NCBI GenBank assembly: GCA_034667245.1
Contig: JAXDKI010000481.1
Coordinates: 1 to 16,200 of the forward strand
Reading direction: 5' to 3'
Length of the DNA stretch: 16,200 bases
DNA from: DATBFX01 sp034667245
Lineage (GTDB): Bacteria; Chloroflexota; Chloroflexia; Thermomicrobiales; UBA6265
Shown: positions 14,950 through 16,200 of the stretch, piece after piece
Position numbering within the stretch: the first letter of the stretch is position 1
How the letters are laid out: every line of letters starts with the position of its first letter
The notes under the pieces: model-generated
Told to the model about the DNA's origin: nothing
What the model saw: the letters and a program-made list of their open reading frames with translations, nothing else
The model's database searches: none
Program-made: the position numbers and the translations under genes

Positions 14950-15876
14950 ATGACCGAGTACCTCGTCCGGCGCTTGGTGCTGTCGGTGCCGGTGGTTCTC
15001 GGCGTCTCGATCGCCGTCTTCCTGATGATGCACCTCATCCCGGGCGATCCGGCGCTGGCAATGCTGCGCGGTCAACCCACGGTGACGCCGGCCGACATCG
15101 ATCGGGTGCGTCATCAATTGGGCCTCGACGACCCACTGCCGGTGCAGTATCTGAAATACATCAGCCGTGTCGTGCGGGGAGACTTCGGGGAGTCGGTCCA
15201 CAGCCACCGGCCGGTCCTCGGCATGATCGGCGAGCAGGCCTGGTCGACGGTTCAGCTCGCGGTCGCAGCGATGGTGCTGGCGGTGGCAATCGGGGTTATC
15301 CTCGGGACGATCTCGGCGCTACGTCAGAATTCCTGGGTCGACACCCTGAGCATGATCGTGGCGCTCTTTGGCGTGTCGATGCCGAATTTCTGGCTGGGAT
15401 TGCTCCTGATCTACGTCTTCTCGCTTCGGCTCGGCTGGTTCCCGATCACCGGGGAAGGGGGATGGCAGCGACTGGTCCTGCCGGCCGTCGCGCTCGGGAT
15501 GGACTTCTCGGCAATCACGGCACGTCTGGTCCGGGCCAGCCTGCTCGAAGTCCTGCGCCAGGACTACATCCTGACGGCACGGGCGAAGGGGCTGCGCGAG
15601 CGCGTGGTGGTCACCCGACACGCGCTCCGCAACGCCATGATTGCCGTCGTCACGATCATCGGTCTGCAGTTCGGGTTTCTGCTGAGCGGCGCGGTCGTCG
15701 TCGAGACCGTTTTCGCGCGGCAGGGCATCGGGCGCCTCGCGATCACCGCGATCCTCTCGAAGGACTTTCCCCTTGTCCAGGGGATCGTCCTTGTCGCGGC
15801 GGTCGCGTACGTCGCCATCAATCTCCTGGTCGATCTAAGCTACTCGGTCCTCGACCCGCGTATCCACTACAACTGA
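14950..15876 (+). CDS. ABC transporter permease, DppB/OppB family (locus 3)
   Basis: This 308-residue permease is strongly similar to DppB2 along its whole length, for example a shared GVSIAVFLM at 18-26 and ETVFARQG near 252-259. Helix 1 lies at 8-30, PGDPA at 31-35, the EAA loop YILTARAKGLRERVVVTRHA at 206-225, and an LDPR ending at 301-304. The ATG follows GGGGAG with a 6-nt spacer just beyond the heptamer array. It forms the channel with DppC3, whose gene follows after a 144-bp repeat-filled spacer. Confidence 0.96.
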   Translation: MTEYLVRRLVLSVPVVLGVSIAVFLMMHLIPGDPALAMLRGQPTVTPADIDRVRHQLGLDDPLPVQYLKYISRVVRGDFGESVHSHRPVLGMIGEQAWSTVQLAVAAMVLAVAIGVILGTISALRQNSWVDTLSMIVALFGVSMPNFWLGLLLIYVFSLRLGWFPITGEGGWQRLVLPAVALGMDFSAITARLVRASLLEVLRQDYILTARAKGLRERVVVTRHALRNAMIAVVTIIGLQFGFLLSGAVVVETVFARQGIGRLAITAILSKDFPLVQGIVLVAAVAYVAINLLVDLSYSVLDPRIHYN

Positions 15877-15880
15877 CGGA

Positions 15881-16001
15881 GTTGTCGGTAGCCAGCAGTC
15901 AGGAGACAGAAGCCAGTTGTCAGGGGTCAGAACGACGATGGAATCCGCGGCGTACACGGCAACCGGCAACCAAAAGCCGCTGACAACTGACAACTGACTA
16001 C
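15881..16001. repeat. Inverted degenerate heptamer array between DppB3 and DppC3
   Basis: The left block is seven consecutive 7-mers (15881-15929), most fitting G-N-N-G-N-C-A, such as GTAGCCA, GCAGTCA and GTTGTCA. The right block (about 15956-16001) holds ACGGCAA, CCGGCAA, CCAAAAG, a 3-nt slip, then CTGACAA twice and CTGACTA. TGACAAC is the reverse complement of GTTGTCA, so the blocks face each other. It starts 4 nt after the DppB3 stop. Right-block units also occur at 5894-5921. Confidence 0.85.
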
Positions 16002-16020
16002 TCGCGTAGGGACGGTCACG

Positions 16021-16200
16021 GTGGAGCAAACACAAGAGTTGGTCGCGCGACCGACAAGACTCCGGTCGGCGGAACCCCGCAGCGAGCTGGCCAAATCGCT
16101 TCGGCGTCTCGCCCGGAACAAGGGGGCGATCGGTGGCGCCGTCGTTTTGGCGCTGATCGTGCTGACGGCGATCTTCGCTCCGGCGCTCGCTCCCGAGGAT
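16021..16200 (+). CDS. ABC transporter permease, DppC/OppC family (locus 3), 3' end missing
   Basis: GTG 16021 opens a frame that stays open to the window edge (60 codons). A cytoplasmic tail of about 35 residues with L-A-R-N-K-G-A at 31-37 parallels L-L-Q-N-K-G-A-S in DppC2. Then comes a first membrane helix (about 38-55) ending F-A-P-A-L-A-P, matching I-L-A-P-A-I-A-P of DppC2. AGGGA lies 8 nt before the GTG. The signature loop and EAA motif lie beyond the window. Confidence 0.88.
   Translation, partial: MEQTQELVARPTRLRSAEPRSELAKSLRRLARNKGAIGGAVVLALIVLTAIFAPALAPED

Overview
The window is GC-rich bacterial DNA, judged by eye from strong G/C third-position bias. It carries three separate dipeptide/oligopeptide-type (Opp/Dpp/Nik family) ABC importer loci, each with a twin-arginine (Tat)-exported binding protein and DppB-DppC type permeases. 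TTG and GTG starts, Tat-secreted family 5 binding proteins, and abundant REP-like and heptamer repeats fit a Chloroflexota bacterium, perhaps Thermomicrobia-like. That placement is inference and no marker gene is present. A run of 13 C at base 1 suggests that the window begins at a contig edge.

Layout. Minus strand, 5647 to 1: binding protein 1, DppB1, DppC1, then a large partial gene with a glutamine-amidotransferase-like (BPL_N-like) domain running off the left edge. This gene is open in one frame across 575 codons. A divergent control region (5648-5938) separates this unit from a plus-strand set: IclR regulator, alpha/beta hydrolase, binding protein 2, DppB2, DppC2 (5939-11573). A small charged minus-strand protein (11625-11894) converges on DppC2. 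A roughly 420-bp gap with an AT-rich patch follows. Then come a GntR/FCD regulator with a readable promoter and operator-like palindrome, binding protein 3, DppB3 and the start of DppC3 (12314-16200). Loci 2 and 3 are clear paralogues and look like a duplicated transporter module. Loci 1 and 2 each carry an enzyme-like gene next to the importer, and loci 2 and 3 (possibly also 1) sit beside a one-component regulator. This suggests substrate-inducible import and processing of small peptides or similar solutes. No ATPase (DppD/DppF) is encoded here.

The most unusual feature is the intercistronic DNA. Five of the six binding-protein/permease and permease/permease spacers are almost completely filled by an inverted-repeat element. 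Each element starts 2-6 nt after the upstream stop codon and leaves little more than the ribosome-binding site before the next gene. Two spacers carry REPIN-like double palindromes (3806-3996 and 9511-9651). Three carry inverted blocks of degenerate heptamers (10591-10650, 14823-14934, 15881-16001), and a fourth heptamer pair sits in the divergent promoter region. Other hairpins lie in the binding protein 2 leader (7723-7776), downstream of DppC1, and upstream of the GntR gene. No CRISPR array, tRNA, rRNA or transposase was seen.
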